DNA of 64,000 nt from CAZDVQ01 sp964508975 (GCA_964508975.1 CAZDVQ010000001.1:62001-126000); one strand, 5' to 3'; positions 1-8,838 are shown, counted from the stretch's first letter. The notes: generated from the letters alone by a model not told the origin. Numbers and translations: made by a program.

Positions 1-940
1 AACCCTCAGAGGTCATGCGTTTGAAAAAAGCGTCTGTTTCTGGCGAGAGCTCGCGATACATTTGAGCGGCTTGCTCGATAATCCATTCGGGAGAACCTGC
101 TGGCTCAGCATTGCCCGAGTTAAATTTGAAGCCCAGGTCGTAATGTTTGAGCTGGCTCAAACCCAAGCGTTTGGCTTGTTTTGCGCGAATTTTGGAGCAT
201 AGCGGCACAATATATTGCTTCACCCCTTCGCGGAATACCTTCACTTGGGCAGCGGAATAATCCGTGCGGTTCATGCGGTCGTAGCCCAATTGGATAAAAT
301 TCTCGTAACCCAGCTTGTGTGCTATCTGGGTCCGGGTTTGCACCAACTTATCGTAAATATCGGCGATGGTCTCGGCATGTTGGCCAAAGAAATCCCATTT
401 CACAGCCGATGCCCTGCGGCGCAAATCACGGTCGGGACTCACCTCCAACGGCGTAATAGACGACAGGTTGTAGGTTTGGCCATCAATGTCAAGTTTCGCC
501 TGCGCCAAGAGCTTCACATATTCGCTTTTCAATCGGTTTTCCTCGCGCATGAGCTCCAGGATACTATCGTTAAAGGTCTTTAGCTGCAAGGTAGCCAAGT
601 TGAACAAGTGCGCCCCGAATTTAGCCTCAAGGGCTTGGCGGTACGGCGTGCGGCAAAGGGCTTGATAAAACTGATTTTCAAGTACTTCCACATCGGGGCC
701 AACCTCGTCGAAAAAGGTATTTTCGGCCTCGTAGGTGGCATCGCTGGTATCAACGGTATGGCGGATGCGGGCCACGGTGCGGTTGCTATCGTAATCGCTG
801 CGCAGGGTATTAATTTCTACAAAAAGCGCTGCTTGGGCCTCGGGGCTATCTGCTTGGTCAAAAGCCTGCAAAAGTTGAGTATAAGCTTGACTAAAAGCTT
901 TAATATCGGGCCGCTGGTAGGGGTATTGGTTAAAAGTCAT
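1..940 (-). CDS. M3-family oligoendopeptidase, N-terminal part (cut by window edge)
   Basis: On the minus strand an open frame of 313 codons starts at the ATG at 938-940 and runs off the left edge without a stop. The protein begins MTFNQYPYQRPDIKAF and contains segments such as RRRASAVKWDFFGQHAETI and KLGYENFIQLGYDRMNRTDY. These are typical of the N-terminal helical half of PepF/M3-type oligoendopeptidases, which cut short peptides in the cytoplasm using one zinc ion. Family members are about 560-600 aa, so roughly half is present and the HEXXH zinc motif must lie outside the window. No partner gene is visible. A dispersed repeat begins 50 bp upstream of the start codon. The family call is from recognition of the sequence; exact substrate unknown. 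Confidence 0.8.
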   Translation of the reverse strand, partial: MTFNQYPYQRPDIKAFSQAYTQLLQAFDQADSPEAQAALFVEINTLRSDYDSNRTVARIRHTVDTSDATYEAENTFFDEVGPDVEVLENQFYQALCRTPYRQALEAKFGAHLFNLATLQLKTFNDSILELMREENRLKSEYVKLLAQAKLDIDGQTYNLSSITPLEVSPDRDLRRRASAVKWDFFGQHAETIADIYDKLVQTRTQIAHKLGYENFIQLGYDRMNRTDYSAAQVKVFREGVKQYIVPLCSKIRAKQAKRLGLSQLKHYDLGFKFNSGNAEPAGSPEWIIEQAAQMYRELSPETDAFFKRMTSEG

Positions 941-989
941 GTGTATTTACTGGATTGAAAGCACAAAGGTAAGCGTATGTTTTGAATTT

Positions 990-1090
990 GGGCGTTGCGC
1001 CGCGTGCGCGTCGCCGCTGTCCTTCGGGGTTCGCGGTGCTCCGTGCTTCGCACCAGCCGCTACGCGGCTGCCCTCCGGCCAGCTAACGCA
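990..1090 (+). repeat. GGGCG dispersed repeat, copy 1
   Basis: GC-rich modular intergenic repeat in plus orientation. It starts GGGCGTTGCGCC after a T-rich run and ends GCTAACGCA. The 10-bp end AGCTAACGCA (1081-1090) recurs directly after the MITE-like element that follows, so this copy looks split from its original flank by that insertion. Confidence 0.8.
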
Positions 1091-1377
1091 CAATGCCATT
1101 AAGCGTTAATTTTTCTCGAATTTATAACCACCCCGTCTGCGCTACAAGGTGTAAAACACCCTGTGCGCATCCACCCCTCCTTGAAAAGGAGGGGAACTTG
1201 GCTTGTTCTTTTAAATATCTGTAAATCAAATATTTATAGCAAGGCATGAGCTCCCCTCCTTTTCAAGGAGGGGTGGATGCAAGCGGAACGCAAAGCGTGT
1301 AGCGCAGCAGACGGGGTGGTTACTTTGGCCGAAAAATGCTGAAAAACAAACAAAATAATTAACGCTTAATGGCATTG
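1091..1377 (+). mobile_element. 287-bp MITE-like element, copy A
   Basis: The ends are perfect inverted repeats of 21 bp (CAATGCCATTAAG... at 1091 and ...CTTAATGGCATTG ending 1377). The interior holds two inverted copies of the motif CCACCCCTCCTTGAAAAGG / CCTTTTCAAGGAGGGGTGG, near CCACCCCGTCTG and CAGACGGGGTGG. There is no coding capacity. Flanking 10-bp direct repeats AGCTAACGCA (1081-1090, 1378-1387) look like a target-site duplication. A nearly identical copy lies inverted at 42141-42427. Similar GGGTGG/GGAGGGG repeats are common in Bacteroidota genomes (from memory). No transposase is in the window, so any mobilisation would be in trans. Confidence 0.75.
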
Positions 1378-1511
1378 AGCTAACGCAGGAAACTGCGGCT
1401 GTGCCGCTGTTCTCGCGCCAGGCATGCGAAGGGCAGCGCCGTAGGCGCTGGTGCGAAGCACGGAGCGCCAGCGAACCCCGTAGCACGCCGACGGCGAAGC
1501 CGGGGCGCCCA
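1378..1511 (-). repeat. GGGCG dispersed repeat, copy 2
   Basis: Minus-orientation copy ending GGCGCCCAAAAAAG towards the S8 protease gene. It contains the hairpin modules GGCAGCGCCGTAGGCGCTG and GGTGCGAAGCACGGAGCG that recur in copies near 24.1 and 43.6 kb. It is followed at 1520-1556 by a short ATGAACGATGAGGTATGAACGATG repeat-like stretch. Confidence 0.75.
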
Positions 1512-1669
1512 AAAAAGAACTATGAACGATGAGGTATGAACGATGAACATTTTTCAGTAGCACCAAAAAACGTTTTTTTTTGTTGTAGCCCATGCCATTC
1601 CACAACTTTTATCTACTTTTAAGCACTTTTACAAAAAAGCAACTGAGTGCTTACTAAATTAAAACATCC

Positions 1670-4600
1670 ATGAAAAAAATCTTACTGTGTTTGATTGGCC
1701 TAGCCTACCTTAATCTAGGGTTTGCCCAAACCTTTAACCCTGAGTTCCTCGACGGCAGGGTTATGTTTATGCTCAAAGGCCAACCGATGCCTAACCTGCA
1801 TCAAGCCACACAAAGCAATGTCAACGACTTTAGCCTGGTGGTTAACCTCAACGATTACCCCATGCTGAAAGCTACCCTGGAACAATACCAGGTAACCTTG
1901 CTGGAACGCCCTAGTTATTTCACAGGTAAAAAGGAACTGGCCAACATGTTCCGGGTTACATTTGCCGATTACACCCGCATCGACGAGCTGGTAGAGGCCC
2001 TCGAGAAACTAAATTTCGTGACTTTTGCCTGCAAAGAACCGATTTACCAAACGACTTTCATCCCCAACGATACGAACCACAGCGGTTCCGACAAATGGTA
2101 TCACACGCTGGTTGGCTCTGAAAACGCTTGGAACATCAGCCTAGGCCGTAACGCCGTGAAAATTGCCATCATCGACAACGCGGTTTTTGCCAACCACCTC
2201 GACCTCACCGCATTTAAGCAATTCGACGTGGCCGATAACGATAACGATGCCACACCACCGCAAGATTACAACACAGACCAAGGCTGGTCGCACGGTACAC
2301 ACTGTGCTGGCTTGGCCACGGCCGATATCAACAACAACCGCGGTATCGCCTCTTTAGGTGGTAATGCCGAGTTGATTGGCGTAAAATGTACACCCAACAG
2401 CGCTACTAGTTCAAACGGTATCTGGTACTCGTATGCTGGAATACAGTGGGCTTGCCAAAACGGTGCACACGTGGTGAGCATGTCGTTTGGTGGCCCGACC
2501 AATACCCCTGCCATCCAGACCTTGATCAACGCATACCCTAACGTGGTATTCTTGGCTGCTGCTGGTAACGACGGCAATTCTACGGTACAATACCCTGCTG
2601 GCTACAACAATGTGATTGGTGTAGGCTCGGTGAACAGCAACGATGCTCGCTCAAGTTTCTCTAATTTTAACGGTACTACCACTTTTGTGGATATTGCCGC
2701 ACCCGGCGGTTATTCGAACGGTGGTTTGTTGAGCACTGTTTACAGCACCTCTGGCAACAGTTATGCCCGCATGGGTGGTACCTCTATGGCTACGCCATTT
2801 GCCGCAGGTTTGGCTGGTTTAATATTGAGTGTAAACCCCAACATGACACCAGCGCAGGTATTAAACTGCCTCGTGAGCACCGGTGTGAACATCAACCAGA
2901 ATATTGGCCCTAGGATTAACGCCTTGGCTGCCGTGCAATGTGCCCAACAAGGCACAACCGCAGGTGCGCCTATTGCTAACTTCTTCGGTTTGCCTACCAA
3001 CATTGTGGAAGGTGATGCCGTAAGCTTTTACGACAACTCGGCCAACGGTGGCAACGCCATCACCACTTGGCAATGGTCGTTCCCTGGCGGAACACCAGCT
3101 ACTTTCAGCGGCCAAGTGCCACCAGCCATTACTTACGCCGCAGCGGGTACCTACAACGTATCGCTTACCGTAACCAACAGCCAAACCAACGCCACCTCAA
3201 CCCGCACGGGCTATATCAATGTTGGTATCGCGCCTTATGGCGAATGGTTGGTGCAAAACTCAGGCTTTGCCACCGCCGCCCGCGGTATCAACTACATCTC
3301 GATTGTTGACCCCAACGTGGTTTGGGCTACGGCTTACGATGGTTCGGCAGCAGGTGCTAACGTGCAGCAATTTACCAAAACCACCAACGGCGGTACTACT
3401 TGGACCGCTGGTAACATCAATGTGGGCAACTCGGCACTGGGCATCTCTATGATTCATGCCTTGGATGCCAACACAGCTTGGTTGGCCGCCTACCCAACGG
3501 CTGCTGGCCAAACGGGTGGTATTTGGAAAACTACCAACGGCGGTACTACTTGGGCACGCCAAAATACAGCTAGCTTCAACAATGCAGCTTCGTTTACCAA
3601 CGTGGTTTATTTCTGGGATGCCAATGAAGGTGTTTGCCAAGGCGACCCTATCAATGGTGATTTTGAAATTTACCGCACCACTAACGGTGGTACCACTTGG
3701 ACCTTAGTACCTGGTGCTAATATACCTAACCCTTTGAATTCCAATGAATTTGGCTATGTTCGTCAAATTGAAGTAGTAGGCGATACCGTGTGGTTTACCA
3801 CCAGTGTAGGTCGTATTTACCGTTCGGCTAACAGAGGCCAAAACTGGTCGGTATTTACCTCGCCAGTAGTTGACTTTGGCGGAGCTATTACCAATACATC
3901 TACCGCTAACTTATCGTTTGGCACAGGCAACAACGGTTTGATTATAAACAACACAGGCCAAGTTTACCGTACAACCAACGGTGGTGCCAACTGGACACAA
4001 GTAACCACAACGGGATCTGTATTTACCAACGGCCTGGCCTATGTGCCCGGTACTAGCATCGTGTTCAGCACGGGTGCAGCTACAGGCGCTTCGGGTTCAT
4101 CGTACAGCGAGGACGGCGGAACTACCTGGAACTTGATTGATACCGAGCAACACTTGTATGTTGATTTCATTAACCCATCAGTAGGGTTCTCGGGTTGGTT
4201 TAATACCAGCGCTACCCAAAACGGCATGTGGAAATGGAACGACCTTTCATCGCCGTTGAGCCCAAGTTTCAATGCTAACTTGCGCAATATTTGTGCAGGC
4301 AGCAGCGTGAACTACACCGATTTATCGAGCGGTGGTGCCATCAATTCATGGCAGTGGAGTTTCCCTGGCGGTACACCAAGCACCTCTTCAGCACAAAACC
4401 CAACGGTTACGTATGCCAGCGCAGGTGTTTTCCCGGTTTCGTTGACGGTAAGCGACGGTAACTCGCAAAGTTCATACACTGATTCTACCTACATCACTGC
4501 TTCGGTTTTGGCCCCAACACCATCGGTTATTACGGGCAATGCAAGTGTTTGTCCGTTTAGCACCGAGACTTACAGCGTGGTGAACAATCCCGACGTATCG

Positions 4601-5242
4601 TACACTTGGAACTTCCCAAGCACTTGGAACGCCACCAGCAACTCGACCAATACTATCAACGTTGACTTTGACAACACGCCTGGCACCTTGAGTGTAACGG
4701 CCGACAACGTTTGCGGTAGCAGCACACCAAGAAACTTGAACATAACGGTAAGTCCTGCTCCAACAGCCGGGTTTAGCTACGTGGACAACTTCGGTGTGGT
4801 TAGTTTTACGAACACATCGACCAACGGCACGACGTATAGCTGGGACTTTGGTGATACAAACACATCTACCAGCCAAAACCCAAGCAATACCTACACGGCC
4901 AACGGTAATTACACCGTGACGCTAATCGTTACAAATACCTGCGGTGATGCTGATACCAGCACGCAAGTGATCAACGTGTTCATCTCTGGAACCGAGGATA
5001 TCTTGGATGCCTACTCGAACGTGCGTTTGTTCCCGAACCCAACGGCCAGCAGCCTTACCATCGATGGTTTGCCTGCACAGATAGTTGACACGGAAAACCT
5101 TCGCGTAGTTGATATGCTGGGTCGCACGGTGATGAGCCAAGCCATTACGCAGAGTACCGTAACTTTAAATACCGAGGCACTTAGCGCAGGTGTTTACATG
5201 GTTATATTACAAGACAAAGCCTTCAAGTTTGTGAAAAAATAA
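1670..5242 (+). CDS. Secreted S8 subtilisin-like protease with PKD and BNR/YCF48-like repeats and T9SS sorting domain
   Basis: This 1190-aa protein should be exported by Sec, then across the outer membrane by the type IX system. The signal peptide is MKKILLCLIGLAYLNLGFAQ. The S8 catalytic residues are visible: Asp169 (IAIIDNAVF), His208 (WSHGTHCAG) and Ser372 (GGTSMATPFA); the usual DTG around the Asp is DNA here. After the protease domain come a PKD domain (about 455-515, WQWSFPGGTP), BNR/YCF48-type propeller repeats (about 525-870, TTNGGTTW several times), two more PKD-like domains (about 885-1110) and a type A C-terminal sorting domain (from about 1122, VRLFPNPTASSLTIDG). It is monocistronic with a terminator just downstream. 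Likely role: extracellular protein degradation or surface adhesion; substrate unknown. A decayed duplicate of parts of this gene lies at 6110-6268. Confidence 0.93.
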   Translation: MKKILLCLIGLAYLNLGFAQTFNPEFLDGRVMFMLKGQPMPNLHQATQSNVNDFSLVVNLNDYPMLKATLEQYQVTLLERPSYFTGKKELANMFRVTFADYTRIDELVEALEKLNFVTFACKEPIYQTTFIPNDTNHSGSDKWYHTLVGSENAWNISLGRNAVKIAIIDNAVFANHLDLTAFKQFDVADNDNDATPPQDYNTDQGWSHGTHCAGLATADINNNRGIASLGGNAELIGVKCTPNSATSSNGIWYSYAGIQWACQNGAHVVSMSFGGPTNTPAIQTLINAYPNVVFLAAAGNDGNSTVQYPAGYNNVIGVGSVNSNDARSSFSNFNGTTTFVDIAAPGGYSNGGLLSTVYSTSGNSYARMGGTSMATPFAAGLAGLILSVNPNMTPAQVLNCLVSTGVNINQNIGPRINALAAVQCAQQGTTAGAPIANFFGLPTNIVEGDAVSFYDNSANGGNAITTWQWSFPGGTPATFSGQVPPAITYAAAGTYNVSLTVTNSQTNATSTRTGYINVGIAPYGEWLVQNSGFATAARGINYISIVDPNVVWATAYDGSAAGANVQQFTKTTNGGTTWTAGNINVGNSALGISMIHALDANTAWLAAYPTAAGQTGGIWKTTNGGTTWARQNTASFNNAASFTNVVYFWDANEGVCQGDPINGDFEIYRTTNGGTTWTLVPGANIPNPLNSNEFGYVRQIEVVGDTVWFTTSVGRIYRSANRGQNWSVFTSPVVDFGGAITNTSTANLSFGTGNNGLIINNTGQVYRTTNGGANWTQVTTTGSVFTNGLAYVPGTSIVFSTGAATGASGSSYSEDGGTTWNLIDTEQHLYVDFINPSVGFSGWFNTSATQNGMWKWNDLSSPLSPSFNANLRNICAGSSVNYTDLSSGGAINSWQWSFPGGTPSTSSAQNPTVTYASAGVFPVSLTVSDGNSQSSYTDSTYITASVLAPTPSVITGNASVCPFSTETYSVVNNPDVSYTWNFPSTWNATSNSTNTINVDFDNTPGTLSVTADNVCGSSTPRNLNITVSPAPTAGFSYVDNFGVVSFTNTSTNGTTYSWDFGDTNTSTSQNPSNTYTANGNYTVTLIVTNTCGDADTSTQVINVFISGTEDILDAYSNVRLFPNPTASSLTIDGLPAQIVDTENLRVVDMLGRTVMSQAITQSTVTLNTEALSAGVYMVILQDKAFKFVKK

Positions 5243-5257
5243 GTGCGAAGGCTGCAT

Positions 5258-5293
5258 AAAAAAGAGGGCTGGCGTTTGCTAGTCCTCTTTTTT
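5258..5293 (+). terminator. Rho-independent terminator of the S8 protease gene
   Basis: AAAAGAGGGCT and AGTCCTCTTTT form an 11-bp stem (one G-T pair) with a short loop, followed by a T-run, 16 bp after the stop codon. Confidence 0.8.
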
Positions 5294-5448
5294 GTTTTGG
5301 GGGACGGCGACGCGCTGTGGGTTCACACTAGGTAGATGCACCCTTAGTACAAGTGCTTTTTCAATATTTACATCGGTCGGTGCAGAAATTTATAGACCTT
5401 TTGAATTTTTGTGTGGGAACATGAAGTTCTAAAGGCTCTCCTATGCTC

Positions 5449-5490
5449 AAAAAAAATGAGTCATCCCTAAAAAAATAAGAAATGACTCAT
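5449..5490 (-). terminator. Terminator of the EGF-like lipoprotein gene
   Basis: Perfect inverted arms ATGAGTCAT (5456-5464) and ATGACTCAT (5482-5490). On the minus strand a run of T follows the stem, as in an intrinsic terminator for the gene ending at 5514. Confidence 0.8.
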
Positions 5491-5513
5491 GTTGTTGAAT
5501 CAGAATGTACTGT

Positions 5514-6032
5514 TTAGTTCTTAGTCCAAGAAGCTGAAATTGTGTCTGAAGTAGAATCAGAGTAAGCCACCGTGTAGGTTACTGTGATGGTAGAGCCATC
5601 AGCAGAGATAGAACCTGAACCAGCGTAAACTCGACCAGCTGCATCAGTATCAGCGATCGTGAAATTAGTTGAGCCGCTAAGGTTGAGGTCGATAACGCTA
5701 TCGCCAAAACCTGACATTCCAGCAACTACAACACGGTCAGCAGCACCAGCAGAAATAGTTGGTACATAGGTGAAAATTCCGAGTGGAGTGCCTGCTGTAG
5801 ATGCTGTAGTGTTATCAGAAGCTGACCAGCCTGTAGCGCTAACGAATTTGCTAGACCAGGTAGTTTCGCAGCTTGCACCTTCGTAGCCGAGGTTACAAAC
5901 GCATTCGCCTGTTTCCGAGTCACAATTACCGTTGAGGCCGCAGTTTACGTCTTTACACTTGTCTTTGCACGATGTGAGGGTCATTGCACAAATAGCAGCA
6001 AGACCGAATAAGGAAAGAAACATTTTTCTCAT
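5514..6032 (-). CDS. Small lipoprotein with EGF-like domain
   Basis: The likely start is the ATG at 6030-6032, because it places a lipoprotein signal at the N-terminus (MRKMFLSLFGLAAICAMTLTS then Cys22). A longer frame from 6077 would bury it. The mature 151 residues begin with six cysteines (26, 31, 37, 44, 46, 55) in an EGF-like pattern ending CVCNLGYEGASC. A Ser/Thr/Ala-rich beta-type domain of unknown fold follows. The protein is probably lipid-anchored in the outer membrane. A second gene of the same plan, with matching lipobox, six cysteines and tail length, lies at 57071-57574, so this is a small paralogous family. Function not known. Confidence 0.8.
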   Translation of the reverse strand: MRKMFLSLFGLAAICAMTLTSCKDKCKDVNCGLNGNCDSETGECVCNLGYEGASCETTWSSKFVSATGWSASDNTTASTAGTPLGIFTYVPTISAGAADRVVVAGMSGFGDSVIDLNLSGSTNFTIADTDAAGRVYAGSGSISADGSTITVTYTVAYSDSTSDTISASWTKN

Positions 6033-6109
6033 GGCGAAATAGTTTGAAGTTGGGTAGATTAAAGAAAGTTTGGACAACTAGTGTGAAGATATGAATTAAA
6101 TCTGTGGTA

Positions 6110-6205
6110 TTTGCAAAGGCGCCCCTATTAATGGTGATTTTGTGCTTTGCCAAAGACCCTGCGTTTTATACAAGATAAAGCCTTCAAGTTTGTGAAAAAA
6201 TAAGT
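6110..6205 (+). pseudogene. Relic of a second S8/BNR-type T9SS gene
   Basis: Bases 6110-6143 match the S8 gene at 3633-3665 with about 3 differences (…CAATGGTGATTTTG against …TAATGGTGATTTTG). Bases 6170-6268 match the S8 gene's last codons, stop and terminator (5208-5303) almost base for base. About 1.5 kb of the parent gene is missing between the two matched parts, and the frame is destroyed. It looks like the remains of a duplicated or related neighbour gene that was deleted internally. Confidence 0.6.
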
Positions 6206-6217
6206 GCGAAGGCTGCA

Positions 6218-6256
6218 TAAAAAAGAGGGCTGGCATTTGCTAGTCCTCTTTTTTTG
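6218..6256 (+). terminator. Duplicated terminator on the relic
   Basis: Same hairpin and T-run as at 5258-5293, with one loop change (GGCATTTGC for GGCGTTTGC). It no longer follows an intact gene. Confidence 0.7.
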
Positions 6257-6261
6257 TTTTT

Positions 6262-6423
6262 GGGGGCGGCCCGCCCGCGTTGCGGTCGGCGCTACGCTAC
6301 GCAGCTCGCTAATCGCTCGGCCCTTCGCCGCCATTATTACGGGGGACGTATCAAAAAAAGGCTCTACAATGGGCGGCTCGGTCTGGCGCGTTGCGCCACT
6401 GCTTCGCATCGCTGCCGCGGGGG
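6262..6423 (+). repeat. GGGCG dispersed repeat, copy 3 (long subtype)
   Basis: Long subtype with modules GGCGGCCCGCCCGCGTTGCG, GCTACGCTACGCAGCTCGCT, and TCTACAATGGGCGGCTCGG. It is nearly the same as the copy at 12705-12864. It ends directly at the stop codon of the minus-strand TolC-like gene. Confidence 0.8.
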
Positions 6424-7767
6424 CTATTCCTTACCCAACAATTTACCCGATATGCGTAGGAGCTCCACCTCGATGTTGCGGAGGTTGAACAAGGCTGATA
6501 AGCGGGCTTGTTCAGCACTGATATAAGCTACTTGTACGGCACGGTAATCGAAAATATTGATCAGGCCGCCTTTGTAGCGTTCTTCTGAAATGCGTAAATT
6601 TTCAATGGCGTTGGCCGAGCGCTCGATGGTGAGCGACAATACTTGTTGCTGATTGAGGTAGTTGGCGTAAGCGTTATCGAGCTGTACGTTAAGCTGCTGG
6701 GTTAGGTCTTGCTTTTGCAAGGACACAATGTCTTCCTGTATTTTGGCATTGGCCATGCCCCTGCGCACCACACCACCGTTATAAATGGGATAGGTAAAAT
6801 TAAAATTGATGTAAGCGTTAAAAGTATTACCGGTACCAAATCCCAACTTCTCGCCGGTTGAAGGCACCACGAAATCGCTGTACAGTAAACTTGGGCCTTC
6901 ATTTAAACCCGTGCTCATGTTCAAGGTAGGGTAGCGATTGCTAGCTTGGAACTGACTTTCAATTTGGGCTATTTTACCAGCGTTATCTAATTGTAGCAAA
7001 CTTTGGTTTTGGTTGATCATCTGGTCGCGGAGCGTTTCGAGTGCCTCTACCATTTTGGGCTCATCGAGTTTGGTGCTGAGCTGCAAATCGGCAAGATCCG
7101 TGTACGATTGACTCATGCTGAGCATGAGGTTGCGTTTAGCATTTTCCAGCGCATTGAGCTGGATGAGGTAGTTGGTAGAATCGTTGAGGTAAGCTTGCTC
7201 GGCTTGGAGGAGGTCGAAAGTTAAACCAGTACCCAGTTCACGACGGGTTTTCTGGTAATTGAACTTATCGCGCGACAAGGCCATAACCTCGGCTAAAACC
7301 GCAACTTGCTCCTGTTGGATGAGGGTGTTGTAATATGCCAACATGATAGCCCTAACGGTATTTTCCATGGTTAGGCTAAAATTGGTATTGGCTTGGTTCT
7401 GGAGCATTTCAAGCCTAGCCTTACTGATGCGTACTTTGTAACCGTTGAATAAGGTCCAAGTGGCATCGAGGTTGGCTACTACACCACCGTTAACCGACGG
7501 TGCGTTGAGCGCAAATGGGTTCGGGCTAATAGAATTATTGTACGCGTTGGCCGAGTTGAGGTTGAAACTCACGCGGGGATACATGCCGCTGGCCTCGTTG
7601 GTATTGTTGTTTTTGGCAATATCGGATTGAAGCCCGGCAATGTCCAGTTGATAACTATTGGATAAGCCTTGGGCGATGGCTTCGTCGAGCGACAATGTGT
7701 TGCTTTGGGCAAATGAAGCCGTGTGCAACAGCACTAAGGCAAGGGCAAAAATAATGTGGCGTCGCAT
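6424..7767 (-). CDS. TolC-family outer membrane channel protein
   Basis: 447 aa with signal peptide MRRHIIFALALVLLHTASFAQ. The mature part opens LSLDEAIAQGLSNSYQLDIA, the usual start of TolC/OEP proteins, followed by long alpha-helical stretches with two related halves (for example NQANTNFSLTMENTVRAIML and IQEDIVSLQKQDLTQQLNVQ). Such proteins trimerise into an outer-membrane barrel with a periplasmic helical tunnel for efflux or type I secretion. Here it is alone: no pump gene lies next to it on the same strand, and an SDR gene is transcribed away from it. Its partner pump is therefore not known. A second TolC-like gene (15371-16672) does sit in an efflux operon. Confidence 0.87.
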   Translation of the reverse strand: MRRHIIFALALVLLHTASFAQSNTLSLDEAIAQGLSNSYQLDIAGLQSDIAKNNNTNEASGMYPRVSFNLNSANAYNNSISPNPFALNAPSVNGGVVANLDATWTLFNGYKVRISKARLEMLQNQANTNFSLTMENTVRAIMLAYYNTLIQQEQVAVLAEVMALSRDKFNYQKTRRELGTGLTFDLLQAEQAYLNDSTNYLIQLNALENAKRNLMLSMSQSYTDLADLQLSTKLDEPKMVEALETLRDQMINQNQSLLQLDNAGKIAQIESQFQASNRYPTLNMSTGLNEGPSLLYSDFVVPSTGEKLGFGTGNTFNAYINFNFTYPIYNGGVVRRGMANAKIQEDIVSLQKQDLTQQLNVQLDNAYANYLNQQQVLSLTIERSANAIENLRISEERYKGGLINIFDYRAVQVAYISAEQARLSALFNLRNIEVELLRISGKLLGKE

Positions 7768-7941
7768 GGGAGCAATGATAAGAGTTTACAAGGTCGCAAA
7801 GGTCAGAAAAAAGCCTGAACCAAGGTAGTCAATAACGCAATTGCCCCCTTGCTGGTTCAAAACAGGGGAATTATTAAACAGCCTGGGTGACCTGCTTCAA
7901 CCATTTCGGACATCTGCTGTTTGGTAGGAAAACGCAACAAC

Positions 7942-8658
7942 ATGGAAAGCTTATTACAGAAACAAGTGCTAGTAGCTGGTGCCACGGGCGGTATCGGTGC
8001 TGAAACCGCTAAATTATTAAAATCGAGCAGTGCCAAGGTTTACCTTGCAGCCAGGGATGAAGCCAAACTGCATGCTTTAGCCGACAGCCTAGATATACCC
8101 CACGAGCAATGTTTTGTATTGGACGTGACCCAAGCCTCGTCGGTGCAAGCAATGGCCGATGCTTTATTGGCCCAGGCTGGCAAGTTAGATATATTGATTA
8201 ACGCCACGGGCATAGGCATTATCAAGCCTTTGGAGCAATTGAGCGACGAAGATTTTGCACAATCTATAGACGTAAACCTGAAAGGTGCCTTTTATTTGAT
8301 GCGGGCCTTTATACCTAGCATGAAAGTTGCTGGTAAAGGATTGATTATCAACATGCCTGGAGTATTGGGTAAAACACCAATGGCCGGTGCCGCGGCTTAC
8401 TCGGCAGCTAAATACGGTTTAAATGGTATGGTAAAATCAATCCGCGAGGAGTTGAAACGCACCAATATCCGCATGACTAACGTTTACATGGGAGGTGTTG
8501 ATACTCCGTTTTGGGATAATATCGATTTGAAAGTGCGCCGCGATGCTTTTATCCAAGCCAAGGAAGCCGCCAAGTCGATATGGTTCTTGTGCCAGCAACC
8601 TGATTCTGGCGTGGTATCTGAAATGGTGATTCAGCCATTTAACCATCAAGCAATCTAG
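7942..8658 (+). CDS. Short-chain dehydrogenase/reductase-like protein lacking the usual catalytic serine
   Basis: 238 aa from the ATG at 7942; a TTG seven codons upstream is a weaker alternative. The Rossmann motif is GATGGIG near the N-terminus, with ILINATGIG matching the NNAG region and YSAAK giving Tyr153 and Lys157. The residue that is normally the catalytic Ser (13 before Tyr) is Gly140 in NMPGVLGKTP, where classical SDRs have ISS. NAD(P) binding therefore looks intact, but oxidoreductase chemistry may be altered or lost. No cofactor or substrate can be read from the sequence. It is monocistronic and followed by a dispersed repeat. The SDR fold is near certain; the activity is not. Confidence 0.83.
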   Translation: MESLLQKQVLVAGATGGIGAETAKLLKSSSAKVYLAARDEAKLHALADSLDIPHEQCFVLDVTQASSVQAMADALLAQAGKLDILINATGIGIIKPLEQLSDEDFAQSIDVNLKGAFYLMRAFIPSMKVAGKGLIINMPGVLGKTPMAGAAAYSAAKYGLNGMVKSIREELKRTNIRMTNVYMGGVDTPFWDNIDLKVRRDAFIQAKEAAKSIWFLCQQPDSGVVSEMVIQPFNHQAI

Positions 8659-8681
8659 CATGGCCTCGGCACTGCAAGAAA

Positions 8682-8777
8682 CCGCGTGAGGGATGGTAGC
8701 GGGCGCCGAAGGCGCTCCCGTCAGGGACAAGCAACGCGCAGCCGCGCACAGCCCGACGGCCGTAGGCCGGCACGCCC
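8682..8777 (-). repeat. GGGCG dispersed repeat, copy 4
   Basis: Minus-orientation copy. In its own direction it reads GGGCGTGCCGGCCTACGG... and ends near CTCACGCGG. It contains GCGCCGAAGGCGC and GCAGCCGCGCACAGCCCGACGG modules shared with the copy at 57.7 kb. Confidence 0.75.
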
Positions 8778-8830
8778 AAAAACGACAAAAAGATGAAATG
8801 AATCATGAATAAATGACCGATTACGAATAT

Positions 8831-8838
8831 TACCTTTG
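8831..8838 (+). promoter_or_regulatory. -7 element TACCTTTG of the rhodanese gene
   Basis: Exact Bacteroidota TAnnTTTG motif 20 bp before the chosen start codon. No clear TTTG at -33. Confidence 0.5.

Noticed and set aside
215..958. Two plus-strand open frames (122 and 116 codons)
   Set aside because: They are antisense shadows of the M3 peptidase, whose minus-strand frame encodes a recognisable family sequence.
1226..1605. Two minus-strand frames over repeats
   Set aside because: They lie in the MITE and dispersed repeat; the peptide FGQSNHPVCCATRFAFRLHP recurs in a frame at 41993-42292 only because the DNA repeat recurs.
2163..5140. Many open frames inside the S8 protease gene
   Set aside because: No family match, wrong strand or frame, fully covered by a protein with clear domains.
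7921..7941. TTG start for the SDR gene
   Set aside because: An ATG seven codons later gives the normal distance to the GATGGIG motif.
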